A program made the translations under genes and the position numbers. The notes beneath the pieces were generated by a model, which had not been told where the DNA came from, made no database searches, and saw only the letters and a program-made list of their open reading frames with translations. Below, in pieces: positions 1-9,004 of a stretch of 49,141 bases of DNA. The stretch lies in contig NZ_JAAAMT010000044.1 in assembly GCF_009905435.1 (NCBI RefSeq), forward strand, positions 1 through 49,141. Reading direction: 5' to 3'. Within the stretch, counting starts at the first letter, position 1. Each line of letters begins with the position of its first letter. The DNA comes from Pseudomonas sp. R5(2019) (GTDB lineage: Bacteria; Pseudomonadota; Gammaproteobacteria; Pseudomonadales; Pseudomonadaceae).

Positions 1-27
1 CCCTTTATCACTCAATCGCTCGCTCAT
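1..27 (-). CDS. Start of a gene running off the left edge (9 codons visible)
   Basis: An ATG on the minus strand (first base at position 27) opens a frame reading MSERLSDKG to the window edge. A good Shine-Dalgarno sequence, AGGAG, lies about seven bases upstream. Only nine residues are visible, so the product cannot be named. It points the same way as the ebo operon but is separated from it by about 270 bases that contain a pseudogene remnant. Confidence 0.45.
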
Positions 28-97
28 GCTGGTCTCCTGTAAACGATGGGTTCACGCTATGCCGTGAAGGCGACGAAACGGCAACGGACCTTAGAGT

Positions 98-245
98 TTA
101 GGCTCTGGTTTTGGATGTATCCAGGGCTTGCTCGCCAATCAAATCGCGCAACCAGCCTACCGCCGGGTCCTAATGACTGCGTGGGTGCCAGGCCAGGAGG
201 GGATGTCCTGAGCGAGCCCCTATAGATCAACCACGTCGATAATAG
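98..245 (-). pseudogene. Remnant of a LysR-type regulator C-terminus
   Basis: The minus strand reads GHPLLAWHPRSH, then a stop codon, then DPAVGWLRDLIGEQ and a second stop. This resembles the extreme C-terminus of LysR-type regulators, where a phrase like LAWHPRS is followed by a final helix. The in-frame stop and the missing body show that it is not functional. The rest of 28-294 holds nothing else I can recognise. The family call rests on a short stretch and is tentative. Confidence 0.35.
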
Positions 246-294
246 ATGTGTAGATACCTATGCCCACATGGGACTGGCACCAGGCACGTGCTTT

Positions 295-1350
295 TCAGAG
301 CTGCACCCGGCGGAGTCTGCCGCTCAACGGGACGACGTTGTTGTCTGGCGTGGGCAGTGGCCGGCCCGCTAATCCCATGCCTTCGCTCACCAGTACCGCA
401 TCCTGCAACAGGCACAGGTTGGAAGGGGTATCGAGGCCGCGGGCGAGCACGGCGACTTGGGCTGTTTGCAGGTTGCAGCTCAACAGTCTACCCGTGAATC
501 GGGTAAAGCCGCCATGCAGCGGTTCGCCGTTCCACTCCGGTGGCAAGGGTTGCTGCAGGTGGCTGCACAGCTCCAGCACCAGCAGGTTACCGTTCGGGCG
601 CAGCGCCAGCCCGGTGGGCAATTGCAGGCCGCGAATCACCACGTCGATCTGCCCGCTGGCCGGGTGAACCCGAATCACCTGGCCGGCCTTGTCGGCAAAG
701 TCGATGCCCTTGCGGGCTGGGTCCCCATGCAGTTCTCCGGAGAACAGGCTGATCAGCACCGCGTCTGTCTCCGGTTCGTACACCAGGGTGACGGGGACGG
801 CTTCCTGGCCCTGCTCCAGTTCGGGCAGTTGCACCAGCACGTGCTCATCCTGGCCGCTGCTGAACTCCACCAACTGGTTGGTATCGGGTTTGACCGCCAG
901 CCAACTGCGGCGGGTCGGGTGGTAGCACAGCGCATTCAGATTGCCGCGACTATGGAACACCGGCTCGGGCGGGCTGCATTGCAGGTCCAGCAGTTTGGAA
1001 CCTGCGACATAATCGGTCTGGCTGGCCAGGCAGCGCCCGTCACCGCAGGCGATGTCCGACAGGCCCATGATTTCATCACGCAGCATGCGCGCCTGCATGT
1101 TCATGGCGCGAAAACCTTGCGCGAGTAGTTCACCGGGCAGGTAGGCGCCAAGCCGGTGCGGGTCCGGTTGCAGTCGACTGACACGGCCACTGAAGGGCTG
1201 GTCCGGCAAGCCTGAGCCGGCCTCGGCCAGCAGCAGGCTGCCATCGGCTTGCAGGCACAGGCCGCGCGGGTTGAGCAGGCCTTCGGCGATAAGTGTGCTC
1301 GGGCGTAGGGTTTCGCTGGGGTGCGCAGGGATTTGAATAGGAACGGTCAT
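295..1350 (-). CDS. SMP-30/NHL-like beta-propeller protein at the end of the ebo operon
   Basis: A 351-residue protein with recurring blades of the type GLCLQADGSLLLAEAG and GLALRPNGNLLVLE. Such repeats are typical of six-bladed SMP-30/gluconolactonase or NHL propellers, and the ScyD/ScyE proteins of cyanobacterial scytonemin clusters are similar in kind. No signal peptide or membrane helix is seen, so it is probably cytoplasmic. It starts at an ATG with GGAG upstream and is the last gene of a long minus-strand series, 33 bases after the 602-residue protein. Propellers of this type often act as lactonases or binding scaffolds. The substrate is unknown, and no reaction is claimed. Confidence 0.6.
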   Translation of the reverse strand: MTVPIQIPAHPSETLRPSTLIAEGLLNPRGLCLQADGSLLLAEAGSGLPDQPFSGRVSRLQPDPHRLGAYLPGELLAQGFRAMNMQARMLRDEIMGLSDIACGDGRCLASQTDYVAGSKLLDLQCSPPEPVFHSRGNLNALCYHPTRRSWLAVKPDTNQLVEFSSGQDEHVLVQLPELEQGQEAVPVTLVYEPETDAVLISLFSGELHGDPARKGIDFADKAGQVIRVHPASGQIDVVIRGLQLPTGLALRPNGNLLVLELCSHLQQPLPPEWNGEPLHGGFTRFTGRLLSCNLQTAQVAVLARGLDTPSNLCLLQDAVLVSEGMGLAGRPLPTPDNNVVPLSGRLRRVQL

Positions 1351-1383
1351 CGGTCTCTCTCCATGGGCGAGGAATGGGCGCGA

Positions 1384-3192
1384 CTACTGCGGCGGTTGCC
1401 ACGGTTCGCCAGTGAGATAGGCCCGCAGCAGCGCCCGCTGACAAGGCGACATCGAGCGCACCACGGGCATGAACAGCGTGGTGCCTTTGTAGGCGTCCGA
1501 GGTGCGGGCGAGGATCGGGTTCTTCGCGGCCATGATTGCGTCGGGTTGATTCAGCGGGATGTAGCGCGACATGGCGGGGAAGGCCAGGTAGTGAAAGCGC
1601 AAGACGTTCGGGTACATCTGTTGCCAGGTGATGGTGGTGCCCTTGGGGATGCCGAAGTCGGTCTGGGCGTATTTGCGGAAGTTGGTGAAGAAGGCGCTGC
1701 CTGGAAAACCTTTTGCCGTGCAGGTCAGGGTGGCAAAACCCGCCTGGGCCGCACTGCCCGGTTTGAGGGTGACGGGGAAACTGACGGCGAGTTGGCCGGC
1801 GTTCACGGTCAGCGAGGTCGGAAAGTTGAGGAAGTCCCAGTATTGCTTGTTCTTGTATACCGCCGTATGGCTTGGTTTCAGGTCTATTTCAGTGGCGTTG
1901 GGCACCGGACCGCCCAGATACCTGACCTGCAGGGTGATCGACAGGCCCTTGGGGTAATCCTCCAGGTACACGTTGCGCTGATCGGCATACACCCGATAGG
2001 TCGATTCGGTCGCCTGAAGGGCGGTCCCGGCAACCTGGTTGGGGGCAGTGATGGCCAGCGGTGTGGTCTTCACGGCTTGCTGCTGGCTGGCACTCAAGGG
2101 CAGGTCGACGATGCCGCCGTACACGTAGTAGTTGACCAGGGGGCTGCTGGTCGGGTTGAGGGTGGTCAGCGCGGTGGTGCCGGCAGAAATAGTGACGGGA
2201 CCATAATTCGCATTCGGCCCGATGGGGCTGGTGATGTCGTCCCTGACGGCCCGGAAGGTTTGCTTGGGAATGATGTTCACCATGTCGAGGCTCAGCAGTC
2301 CGCTGCTGCCCAGGGCTGCATAGGCGGCGTTGCCCGTGGCCGGGTTGACCAATTGCCGGCCCGGCTGGCAGCTCAGCGGCTCGCCGGCGAACGCCGGGGC
2401 CAGTGTGCCGATGACCCGGCCGATGCTCGGGTTGGGCGTGTATTTACCGGCGGTGTAATCGGCATCCAGTTGCGCGGTGGTCATCTGAGGGCACATCTCG
2501 AACATGACGAAACGCAGGACGATGCCCGTTGCCCCTGGGGCCTGGATGATCGATCGCAGGCCACTGCTGTTCTGGTTCCAACTGACGATGCTGCTCAGCG
2601 CAAAGGTCAGCTGAAACGTGCCGCTGGCGTGGAAGGAGCCCGGCGCGTCCATTTTTGCGGGCTCCAGCACGCGCCCCGTCACGTCGAAACTGCTGCACAC
2701 GGTATTACAGCGAATCAGCAACTGGATGTTGTCGTTGCCGCCAATTTGCAGGCCGCCGACGAATATCTGGGTGGTCGTTGAGGCAGTGGGGTCCAGGTCT
2801 ACCATCATCGGGCCGGAAACAGGCCCCTGGCCGGTCACCGGGTCCACTGAGCCAAGCAGGTAGACCGGCTGGCCGACCTGATCGCCCGTCGTGCTGATGC
2901 TGCCCGGATTGCCCTGGGAACTGATCAGGGCGTTCTGCATGTCCACCACATGCTGCCCATAGTGGTTCCAGCCGCCGGCGGTGTAGTAGTCGCTGGTGGG
3001 CGCATTGATCATGTTGTTCAACTGGTCGTCGGTGTAAGGCTGGGCACCCGGAGCCAGGGTCGAGGTGGTCAGGTCGAAGAGCGGCCAATCCAGTTTGCCA
3101 CCGTACGGGATGGTAGGTGAGTTGTTCGGCAAGCTGACATCCGTGCGGATGCCACCCCAGAAATTCAGTCGTGGTCCGTTCAGGATGCTCAT
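1384..3192 (-). CDS. Large conserved protein of unknown function, paralogue of the 787-residue protein
   Basis: A 602-residue protein that begins MSILNGPRLNFWGG and has no signal peptide. The middle is rich in Gly, Pro, Thr and beta-type sequence. The last 80 residues (YLAFPAMSRYIPLN, then SDAYKGTTLFMPVVRSM and QRALLRAY) match the end of the 787-residue protein at 5491-7854 (YYLYPIMSKYMPLN, SKAYQEESTLAMPITRDM, RRAVLELW). The openings also match (MSILNGPRLNF against MSVLNFPRIYLNG). The start lies 3 bases after the stop of the CxxCH protein gene, so translation is probably coupled. I do not recognise the family. A role with the secreted CxxCH partner and the ebo product is inferred from operon position only. 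Confidence 0.7.
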   Translation of the reverse strand: MSILNGPRLNFWGGIRTDVSLPNNSPTIPYGGKLDWPLFDLTTSTLAPGAQPYTDDQLNNMINAPTSDYYTAGGWNHYGQHVVDMQNALISSQGNPGSISTTGDQVGQPVYLLGSVDPVTGQGPVSGPMMVDLDPTASTTTQIFVGGLQIGGNDNIQLLIRCNTVCSSFDVTGRVLEPAKMDAPGSFHASGTFQLTFALSSIVSWNQNSSGLRSIIQAPGATGIVLRFVMFEMCPQMTTAQLDADYTAGKYTPNPSIGRVIGTLAPAFAGEPLSCQPGRQLVNPATGNAAYAALGSSGLLSLDMVNIIPKQTFRAVRDDITSPIGPNANYGPVTISAGTTALTTLNPTSSPLVNYYVYGGIVDLPLSASQQQAVKTTPLAITAPNQVAGTALQATESTYRVYADQRNVYLEDYPKGLSITLQVRYLGGPVPNATEIDLKPSHTAVYKNKQYWDFLNFPTSLTVNAGQLAVSFPVTLKPGSAAQAGFATLTCTAKGFPGSAFFTNFRKYAQTDFGIPKGTTITWQQMYPNVLRFHYLAFPAMSRYIPLNQPDAIMAAKNPILARTSDAYKGTTLFMPVVRSMSPCQRALLRAYLTGEPWQPPQ

Positions 3193-3195
3193 GAT

Positions 3196-4488
3196 CTATT
3201 CCTTGTCCCTGGAGGGGTTGGCGACGGGTGCATTGGCGAATTTGAACAGGTAGGAGAAGTCCGACTTGTAGGGACTCTTCACCGGTGTCGCCATGGAGTG
3301 GCAACTCATGCAGCTGCTGTTGGGCTGGATGTAGCTCTCCATGGTCACGTTGGCCGAGAGCGACGGTGTCGGCTGGCCCAATGGATTGCTGGGGTTGTTC
3401 GGCATCAGCGGGCGCTGGGTGGTGATGAGCTGGTAATACTTCAACACGCTGCGTTGCAGCCCCGGGTCGGCGCGGTAGTTGGCGTTCACCCAGTTGGTGA
3501 CATCGGCAATCGGGGTAACGCGGTTCAGCGGGTTTGGCGTCTGGAACGTGGTGCCGGGCTTGGGCACGCAGACCAGGTGTGCGCCCTGGGTCTGCCAGGC
3601 GCAGGGCGACTGATTCAGGGCAGCGGCGGGGGCGGCGGGGTTGAAGTAGGAATAGGCAGTGCCGGCTGCCGGCTGGTCGATCCACTGGCCGTTCACCTTC
3701 ACCTTGGGCGGAACGTTTTCGACCTGCTCGAACGTCGACCAGATCCACTGTGGATACCCGTTCACCTTGGTGATGATATGCAGGCCGACCAGGCCCAGGT
3801 AAGCCTCGGTGACCCCAATGCGCTGGCCCTGGTCATTGAACTTGGCCACGCGCGCGAGCATGGTCAGGTAGTGGCTGGCGTTGTCACGGGGCGTGAGGAT
3901 GCGCCAGCTGGATTTGACCTCGATGACCCCATTGGGGAAGTTGATAGTGTTGGCTTTGGAAACGACATTCGCGTTGTAGAAACTGTTGGTGACGATGTAG
4001 TTGTAGGAGGTCTGGTTGGCCGAGATGTCGTAGTAGGTCGGGTTACCGGCCTGGTCGATCAGCCAACCGCCGACGGCCTGGTCGATGGTATTCACCAGCG
4101 TGCTGTTCTTCAGCGCTGCGATGTTGATGATGCCCAGGCTTTTGGCGGTCAACGGGGTATTCCACGGGCCAGGGTTGGCCCCTTGCGGCAGAAAGATTTC
4201 CTCCACGGTCTTGTAGGTCTGCCACACGGTGTATCCGGGATCTCCTGGCTGTTTGCTGCAGTCGGGATTACCTCGTTGCCCGTCCTGGGCCGGCCAGTTC
4301 AAGGCGATAAACATCTGCCAGCTGTATTGATCGAACAGATCCTGGCTGGCCGTAGCGGCCGGCGCAGAGGTGGGGGGCTGACAATTCAAGTTGCTGGCCA
4401 GCGTCGACGGCATGGTCTGTTCCCGGGCCAGGGCCGGCAGGCTGGCCAGGCCCAGTAACATCACGCAGAGACAGAGTGTGGTTTTCAT
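3196..4488 (-). CDS. Exported CxxCH (cytochrome c-like) protein, second copy
   Basis: A 430-residue protein with a signal peptide (MKTTLCLCVMLLGLASLPALA, cleavage near residue 21), so it should be periplasmic. Near the C-terminus it carries CMSCH, a CxxCH motif for covalent heme c, preceded by SS and followed by SMATP. It resembles the 379-residue protein at 7865-9004 in layout: signal peptide, a long region with W-x-T-F-E (IWSTFEQVEN here, VWTTFENRNN there), then one heme site at the end. A Met or His as the second heme ligand cannot be assigned. The domain before the heme site is unknown to me. It directly precedes the 602-residue protein in the operon. Electron transfer or oxidation in the periplasm is the likely role, by inference. 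Confidence 0.7.
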   Translation of the reverse strand: MKTTLCLCVMLLGLASLPALAREQTMPSTLASNLNCQPPTSAPAATASQDLFDQYSWQMFIALNWPAQDGQRGNPDCSKQPGDPGYTVWQTYKTVEEIFLPQGANPGPWNTPLTAKSLGIINIAALKNSTLVNTIDQAVGGWLIDQAGNPTYYDISANQTSYNYIVTNSFYNANVVSKANTINFPNGVIEVKSSWRILTPRDNASHYLTMLARVAKFNDQGQRIGVTEAYLGLVGLHIITKVNGYPQWIWSTFEQVENVPPKVKVNGQWIDQPAAGTAYSYFNPAAPAAALNQSPCAWQTQGAHLVCVPKPGTTFQTPNPLNRVTPIADVTNWVNANYRADPGLQRSVLKYYQLITTQRPLMPNNPSNPLGQPTPSLSANVTMESYIQPNSSCMSCHSMATPVKSPYKSDFSYLFKFANAPVANPSRDKE

Positions 4489-4507
4489 GGCGATCCTTCG
4501 TCGTTAG

Positions 4508-5431
4508 TCAGGGGTTGCGCTGCATGAGCTTGTTCCACTGCGCCTTGTGGCCGTTGCTCTGTGAAGCCGGCGGCTCGAACAATTGACAGGGCGGCGGATT
4601 CGACGGGCACATGGCGGCCACCTGTGCCCAGGTCTGGGTTGGGTCCGGTCTGGCGATGCGGAAGTTGGTGTAGTTCTGGCTGACGATCGGCGCGTTGGCT
4701 ACGCGGGTGTCCCCCGAAAAAAAGAACGACTGGGGCGGCCGGTAGGGTGGTTGTCCCGACTGTTTTTTGTAAAAGGCATAGCCGAACAGGATGGGACCTT
4801 GGGGGGAATCGAGGTCCAGGGCGTAGGCCTGCACGCTGGCGCCGAGGTTTTTGCTGCGTTCGGCGCTGTAGGGCAGATGTTCGATGAAGTCTTGCCGTGG
4901 CGGATGGTTCATCGGTGAAAACATGCAGCAGGCCGGCATGTCCTTGGGGCGGTCTTGCGGGTAAGTCAGGAAGTACGCCTTGTTGCCCAGGGACACGAAG
5001 GAGCAGGTGTAGTTGTTGTCCTTGATCGGGAAGATCGGCAGACAGTACTTCTCATAGTGTTCCATCATGGCGCCGAAGCCGTCGCCATCCGCCGGGATAT
5101 AGGTGGTGTCGTAGTAGCTAGTCCCGCGGGAGATGGTGTAGTCCGCCGGGGTGAGGGTGGTGGGTGGGTTGCTGTAGGGCGGCGGATTTTTCTCGTAGTT
5201 ATGCGTCACCCGGTACAGGGTCCAGTCGCTGATCCAGTAGGCTGGGAAAAATGGATCGGAAGGATCGCTGGGCGCGCGTTTGGCGATGCAGTTACCGTTC
5301 TGTTCATTGCACCCCAGGGTGTTGTGCACCCCCATGGTGAAGTAGACGGCGCCGCTGTCATCCTGAGCGAAAAGGGACGGGCTGAGCAGCAGGGTCAGTA
5401 GCAACAGTCGGTTCATGCGGCTGGCTTTCAT
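4508..5431 (-). CDS. Secreted protein of unknown function
   Basis: A 307-residue protein with an N-terminal signal peptide (MKASRMNRLLLLTLLLSPSLFA, then QDDSG). The open frame extends further upstream, but the ATG whose first base is at 5431 gives a signal peptide directly and is preceded by AGGAGTG, so I chose it. The mature protein has several cysteines (GCNEQNGNC, a CC pair in PACCMF, CPSNPPPC) that could form disulfides in the periplasm. It lies between the two CxxCH/large-protein pairs. I recognise no family or catalytic motif. Its export and position suggest it works with the CxxCH proteins on the same periplasmic process. Confidence 0.65.
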   Translation of the reverse strand: MKASRMNRLLLLTLLLSPSLFAQDDSGAVYFTMGVHNTLGCNEQNGNCIAKRAPSDPSDPFFPAYWISDWTLYRVTHNYEKNPPPYSNPPTTLTPADYTISRGTSYYDTTYIPADGDGFGAMMEHYEKYCLPIFPIKDNNYTCSFVSLGNKAYFLTYPQDRPKDMPACCMFSPMNHPPRQDFIEHLPYSAERSKNLGASVQAYALDLDSPQGPILFGYAFYKKQSGQPPYRPPQSFFFSGDTRVANAPIVSQNYTNFRIARPDPTQTWAQVAAMCPSNPPPCQLFEPPASQSNGHKAQWNKLMQRNP

Positions 5432-5490
5432 ATGACACTCCTGTGTAGTGCCGGGTGACAGGCTCGTCACCCGGTGGTCCTGTTTGACGC

Positions 5491-7854
5491 TTACTTGTAG
5501 TCGCTCATGCTGAGCGGAAAGGGCGGGTAATTGCGTTTCAGCAGGGCCTGCGCCCAAAGCTCCAATACCGCGCGACGGCTTTGCGGCATATCCCGAGTAA
5601 TGGGCATCGCCAGGGTGCTTTCTTCCTGATACGCCTTGCTGATCAACACAATCAGTTGGTCGACGGCGCCCTCTATCCGTTCCAGCGAATTGAGCGGCAT
5701 GTACTTGCTCATGATCGGGTACAGGTAATAGAAGGGCTGCAGGATGCGTGGGTAGATAAAAGTCTCCCAGATCACGACGCCGGCGTCCTCGCGCTGATAA
5801 ATGCGGTTCCATTCATTGACAAAGTCCTGCTGCATCTGCGGCTCCAGCGGCAGGATGCGCAGCGGTGCGAGGAAGTCGGTAAAGGCCTGGTTGAGCGGGA
5901 AACTGAAGGGAATGACGGGTGGCTGCTGACCTTCCTGCACGAAGAAACGCAAGGTCGGGAAGCCCGGCGCCTGTGCCTTGACGGTCAGCTTTGCGATGCC
6001 ATGGGCGTCGGTCTGCACCTTTGTCAGGCTGTATTGCACGGTGCTGTTCAGGGAATCTTGCAGCATTCCTTGCATGGCAATCGGGTTGTCGAGCGACAGG
6101 CAGGGGCTCAAGGCGACAGAGGCGGGTGTCGGCAGGAATTGCTGGTAGGTCACCGGTACCAGTTGATCGGATGCCTCGGCGACCCGAGTCGCCATGAGCT
6201 GGCGGCCCGTGCCCTCGGTCACCTGACCGAGTAGCGCAGAAGCGCCGGTAAATTGCGGCAGGTTAGCGCTGTTGTTGCTGGGGTTTTCCGGGTCGTTGTT
6301 GAACAACGTAAAGTCGGCCGCGTTGCTGAACGTCAAGTAGTAATCGGTGGTGCACAGCATGTAGGCATTACCGTACTCCGCCACCCACAACACGGTGCCG
6401 GCCGGTGCCGGCAGGCCGTCGTATTGCACCATGATCTGCAGCGTCCTGGTGTCGCCCACGTCGATGAAGCTTGCGCTCTCGACCACTTCGGCGGTCCACA
6501 TCTGCTGGGTCGCGGCCGGCAGGGTTGTGGCGCCCTGCAGTTGCAGCTCCAGCGAGCCTGTTTGCAGCTGTGTCTGTGCCTCGACGGTGAGTGGCAGGTC
6601 CAGGATGCCCGAGCGTTTGTCGAACGCCGCCTGTTGATAGTCGTCATAGCCAAAACTGGCCAGCGGGCTGAATTGCCCGCCCTGGCGTATGCCCACTTGG
6701 TAGTTTCCGGCCTGGTACTTTGCCGCCACCGGGATGTCGGCCGTCTTGTCGATCGGATAGAACGGAAAGGCGTTGGTCAGATCCAGCGACAAGGTATCGC
6801 CATGGGCCTGTGCCGAGATCACGCCGAGTTTCACCTGGGTCGATTTATCCGGCGTGGTCTTGTAAATGGGCACTGGGCTTGCCGGCACCAGGCGCCTGCC
6901 CGCCGGTGCGGTGGGAAATTCATCGTCAAACCACAGGCCCAAGGTGCCGACCGTACGGCTATAGGCCGGGTTGAAGAAAATATCGCCGACGTTGTCCAGC
7001 CCTTGGCGATACATCGCCTGCACCTTGGCCAGGGCCTCGGGGCTGGAGGTGTGGGTGTCGATGGGTGGGTAGTTATTGAAAATGCCGTTCTTGTCGTAGC
7101 ACGTCAGGTAGGTGGAAAAGCGGAACATCAGCCCCTTGGCCTTTTGTTGTTCCATCTGCGCCTGCAGGTTTTGCAGCAAGGCCGAGTTGCCGACCACCCA
7201 CGCCAGGTTTTCTTTCGGGAAGCAGGTCTGCCAAGTGGTGGTGACGTAGCTCAGGCCACCCAGGTTTGCCCAGTTGAAGTTCAGGAAGCGATCAAGCATG
7301 CGGTGATGGCGATTGAGCGTCAGGCCGCATTGGTGGTTGCCCAGTACCAGCTTGTCGAAGTACAGCGCGGTGAAGGTGTTCTGCCAGGGGCTCACGTCGA
7401 CAAAGCGCGCCGGGCTGGGGCCGTTGCCGCCAAACGGATTGCCGAGCAACTGGAAGCTCTGGTTGATCAGCGCATCCTGGTCCACGTAGCCACCGTTCGG
7501 GAGTTCTCCGCCGATGATCACCGATTGGGTTTGGTTATAGCTGACGGTGCCGCAGGCGTTGTCACCAAACAGGTTCCATTCTCCGGGAATCATCGGCGTG
7601 GTCAGCTGCCCGGCATTGCCCGGCACTTGCAGGACGTAGTCGGGAATCTGGTTGACCGGCAGCGGGGTGATCGTCCAGGGCAGCAGTGTGCTCGCGGCAT
7701 TCTCCGGAGTGATGTTGAAGGCCTTCAGGAACCGCCAGTTCATCTGCATCTTCACCGCATCGTAGAGCGGGTACATATCGTTGTTGTTGGCCGTCGGCGG
7801 GTTCCAGAACATATGGCCGTTGAGGTAGATGCGGGGGAAATTCAATACGCTCAT
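5491..7854 (-). CDS. Large conserved protein of unknown function, first copy
   Basis: A 787-residue protein starting MSVLNFPRIYLNGHMFWNPP, with no signal peptide. It contains a long region of predicted beta structure and a proline- and threonine-rich centre. Its C-terminal 100 residues resemble those of the 602-residue protein at 1384-3192, so the two are paralogues that differ by about 185 residues of internal sequence. The gene starts 10 bases after the stop of the 379-residue CxxCH protein, with AAGGAG upstream. I do not know the family. Pairing of each large protein with a preceding CxxCH protein is the strongest clue and suggests a two-component module. Confidence 0.7.
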   Translation of the reverse strand: MSVLNFPRIYLNGHMFWNPPTANNNDMYPLYDAVKMQMNWRFLKAFNITPENAASTLLPWTITPLPVNQIPDYVLQVPGNAGQLTTPMIPGEWNLFGDNACGTVSYNQTQSVIIGGELPNGGYVDQDALINQSFQLLGNPFGGNGPSPARFVDVSPWQNTFTALYFDKLVLGNHQCGLTLNRHHRMLDRFLNFNWANLGGLSYVTTTWQTCFPKENLAWVVGNSALLQNLQAQMEQQKAKGLMFRFSTYLTCYDKNGIFNNYPPIDTHTSSPEALAKVQAMYRQGLDNVGDIFFNPAYSRTVGTLGLWFDDEFPTAPAGRRLVPASPVPIYKTTPDKSTQVKLGVISAQAHGDTLSLDLTNAFPFYPIDKTADIPVAAKYQAGNYQVGIRQGGQFSPLASFGYDDYQQAAFDKRSGILDLPLTVEAQTQLQTGSLELQLQGATTLPAATQQMWTAEVVESASFIDVGDTRTLQIMVQYDGLPAPAGTVLWVAEYGNAYMLCTTDYYLTFSNAADFTLFNNDPENPSNNSANLPQFTGASALLGQVTEGTGRQLMATRVAEASDQLVPVTYQQFLPTPASVALSPCLSLDNPIAMQGMLQDSLNSTVQYSLTKVQTDAHGIAKLTVKAQAPGFPTLRFFVQEGQQPPVIPFSFPLNQAFTDFLAPLRILPLEPQMQQDFVNEWNRIYQREDAGVVIWETFIYPRILQPFYYLYPIMSKYMPLNSLERIEGAVDQLIVLISKAYQEESTLAMPITRDMPQSRRAVLELWAQALLKRNYPPFPLSMSDYK

Positions 7855-7864
7855 GTCATGCTCC

Positions 7865-9004
7865 TTAGCGTTGCCACTGGGCGCGCTTCAGCGACCAGAC
7901 AAAGTCCAGTTTGTGGTAACCGACAAAGTCGGTGGCCGGCAGTGGGGCGGTGGGGTACACAATGCCGCCCTGTTCTTTGAGGGCGAAATTGAAGTAGCCC
8001 TGCTTGGGTGAGTACGCGGCCGTACCGTGGCAGGCAAAACACGAGGACTCGCTCTGGAACGCTGATTCAAGCTGAGAGTTGGCGAGCAGTGTCGGCGTTG
8101 TCGTGGACTGGACGCCGATCAACTCGTACTGCGCCAACGCAGAATATTTGGCCTGGAAGCTCGTGTTCACCGGTTGTGCCGCCGGCGTCGGCCCGGTGCT
8201 GTTGGTCATCGGGGTGGGCGGGACCGCATTGGTCACGGTGTACTTGCTGTTATTGCGGTTTTCGAAGGTGGTCCAGACCCAGTCGGGGTTCAGCTTGTTG
8301 ATCACATGCAAGCCGCTCAGCGCGGCATAGCCGACCAGGTACTGATTACCTTGCTGATAGTAGGTCTGGGCGATGTAGTAGCCATCGTTTGCCAATTGCT
8401 GCTGGTAGCTCGGGTTGTTGCCGATCCATAGCCAGGCGGCTTTCAATTCCCAGGCGCTGGAGGGGAAGGCCAGGTCGCTGGTCAGGTCGGCTTGGCCATT
8501 CACGTTGTAGACCTTTTTCTGCACGATGTAGTTGAACGTGTCCTGGCCCATCAACAGCTGGAAGCGCACCGGTTGGCCTTTCTGGGTCTTTGGCACCTGG
8601 CCGCCCATTTCCAGGAGTAGCCCGTCCACCTGTTGCGTGGCGTTGAGGTTGTGGAATGTGCGACTGACGTTCATGCCCAGTGTCTGGGCCTGCGCAAGCA
8701 CAGCGGGTGGCAGAGGCACGCGCTGGGCGTACGGCAGGGGTTGAGCGCCGTTGCTCAGGTAGACCTGATCCGAAGGCTTCATGGTTTCCCAGACCCGGTC
8801 GGGACTTTGCGCGGCGGCGGGCTGATTCAGGCAGGCAAACCAGTTCCAGGCCAGGGTCTCGGGGCTCTGGGCAAACGCGGCCCGGGTCTTGTCGACGCTA
8901 CCTCCAAACTGCAGGAAGTTGGTGCAGTCGAAGGTGTTGGTGTCCTGGGCCTGAGCCAACCCGGCCAGTGCACTTAGAACAGTTATAGAGAAGGCTCGCC
9001 GCAT
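7865..9004 (-). CDS. Exported CxxCH (cytochrome c-like) protein, first copy
   Basis: A 379-residue protein with a signal peptide (MRRAFSITVLSALAGLAQA, cleavage near residue 19), so it is periplasmic. A single heme c motif, CFACH, sits in the last 75 residues (ESSCFACHGTAAYSP). The body has the same W-x-T-F-E phrase as the 430-residue paralogue. The ATG at 9004 overlaps the end of eboF by 22 bases in another frame, which shows tight coupling to the ebo genes. The protein should need the cytochrome c maturation system. The single heme and the large body suggest an oxidase or electron-transfer partner. No substrate can be read from the sequence. Confidence 0.72.
   Translation of the reverse strand: MRRAFSITVLSALAGLAQAQDTNTFDCTNFLQFGGSVDKTRAAFAQSPETLAWNWFACLNQPAAAQSPDRVWETMKPSDQVYLSNGAQPLPYAQRVPLPPAVLAQAQTLGMNVSRTFHNLNATQQVDGLLLEMGGQVPKTQKGQPVRFQLLMGQDTFNYIVQKKVYNVNGQADLTSDLAFPSSAWELKAAWLWIGNNPSYQQQLANDGYYIAQTYYQQGNQYLVGYAALSGLHVINKLNPDWVWTTFENRNNSKYTVTNAVPPTPMTNSTGPTPAAQPVNTSFQAKYSALAQYELIGVQSTTTPTLLANSQLESAFQSESSCFACHGTAAYSPKQGYFNFALKEQGGIVYPTAPLPATDFVGYHKLDFVWSLKRAQWQR

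Noticed and set aside
6253..7980. 575-residue plus-strand open frame across the 787-residue protein
   Set aside because: The minus-strand gene fits the operon spacing and has a paralogue; the plus frame is a shadow.
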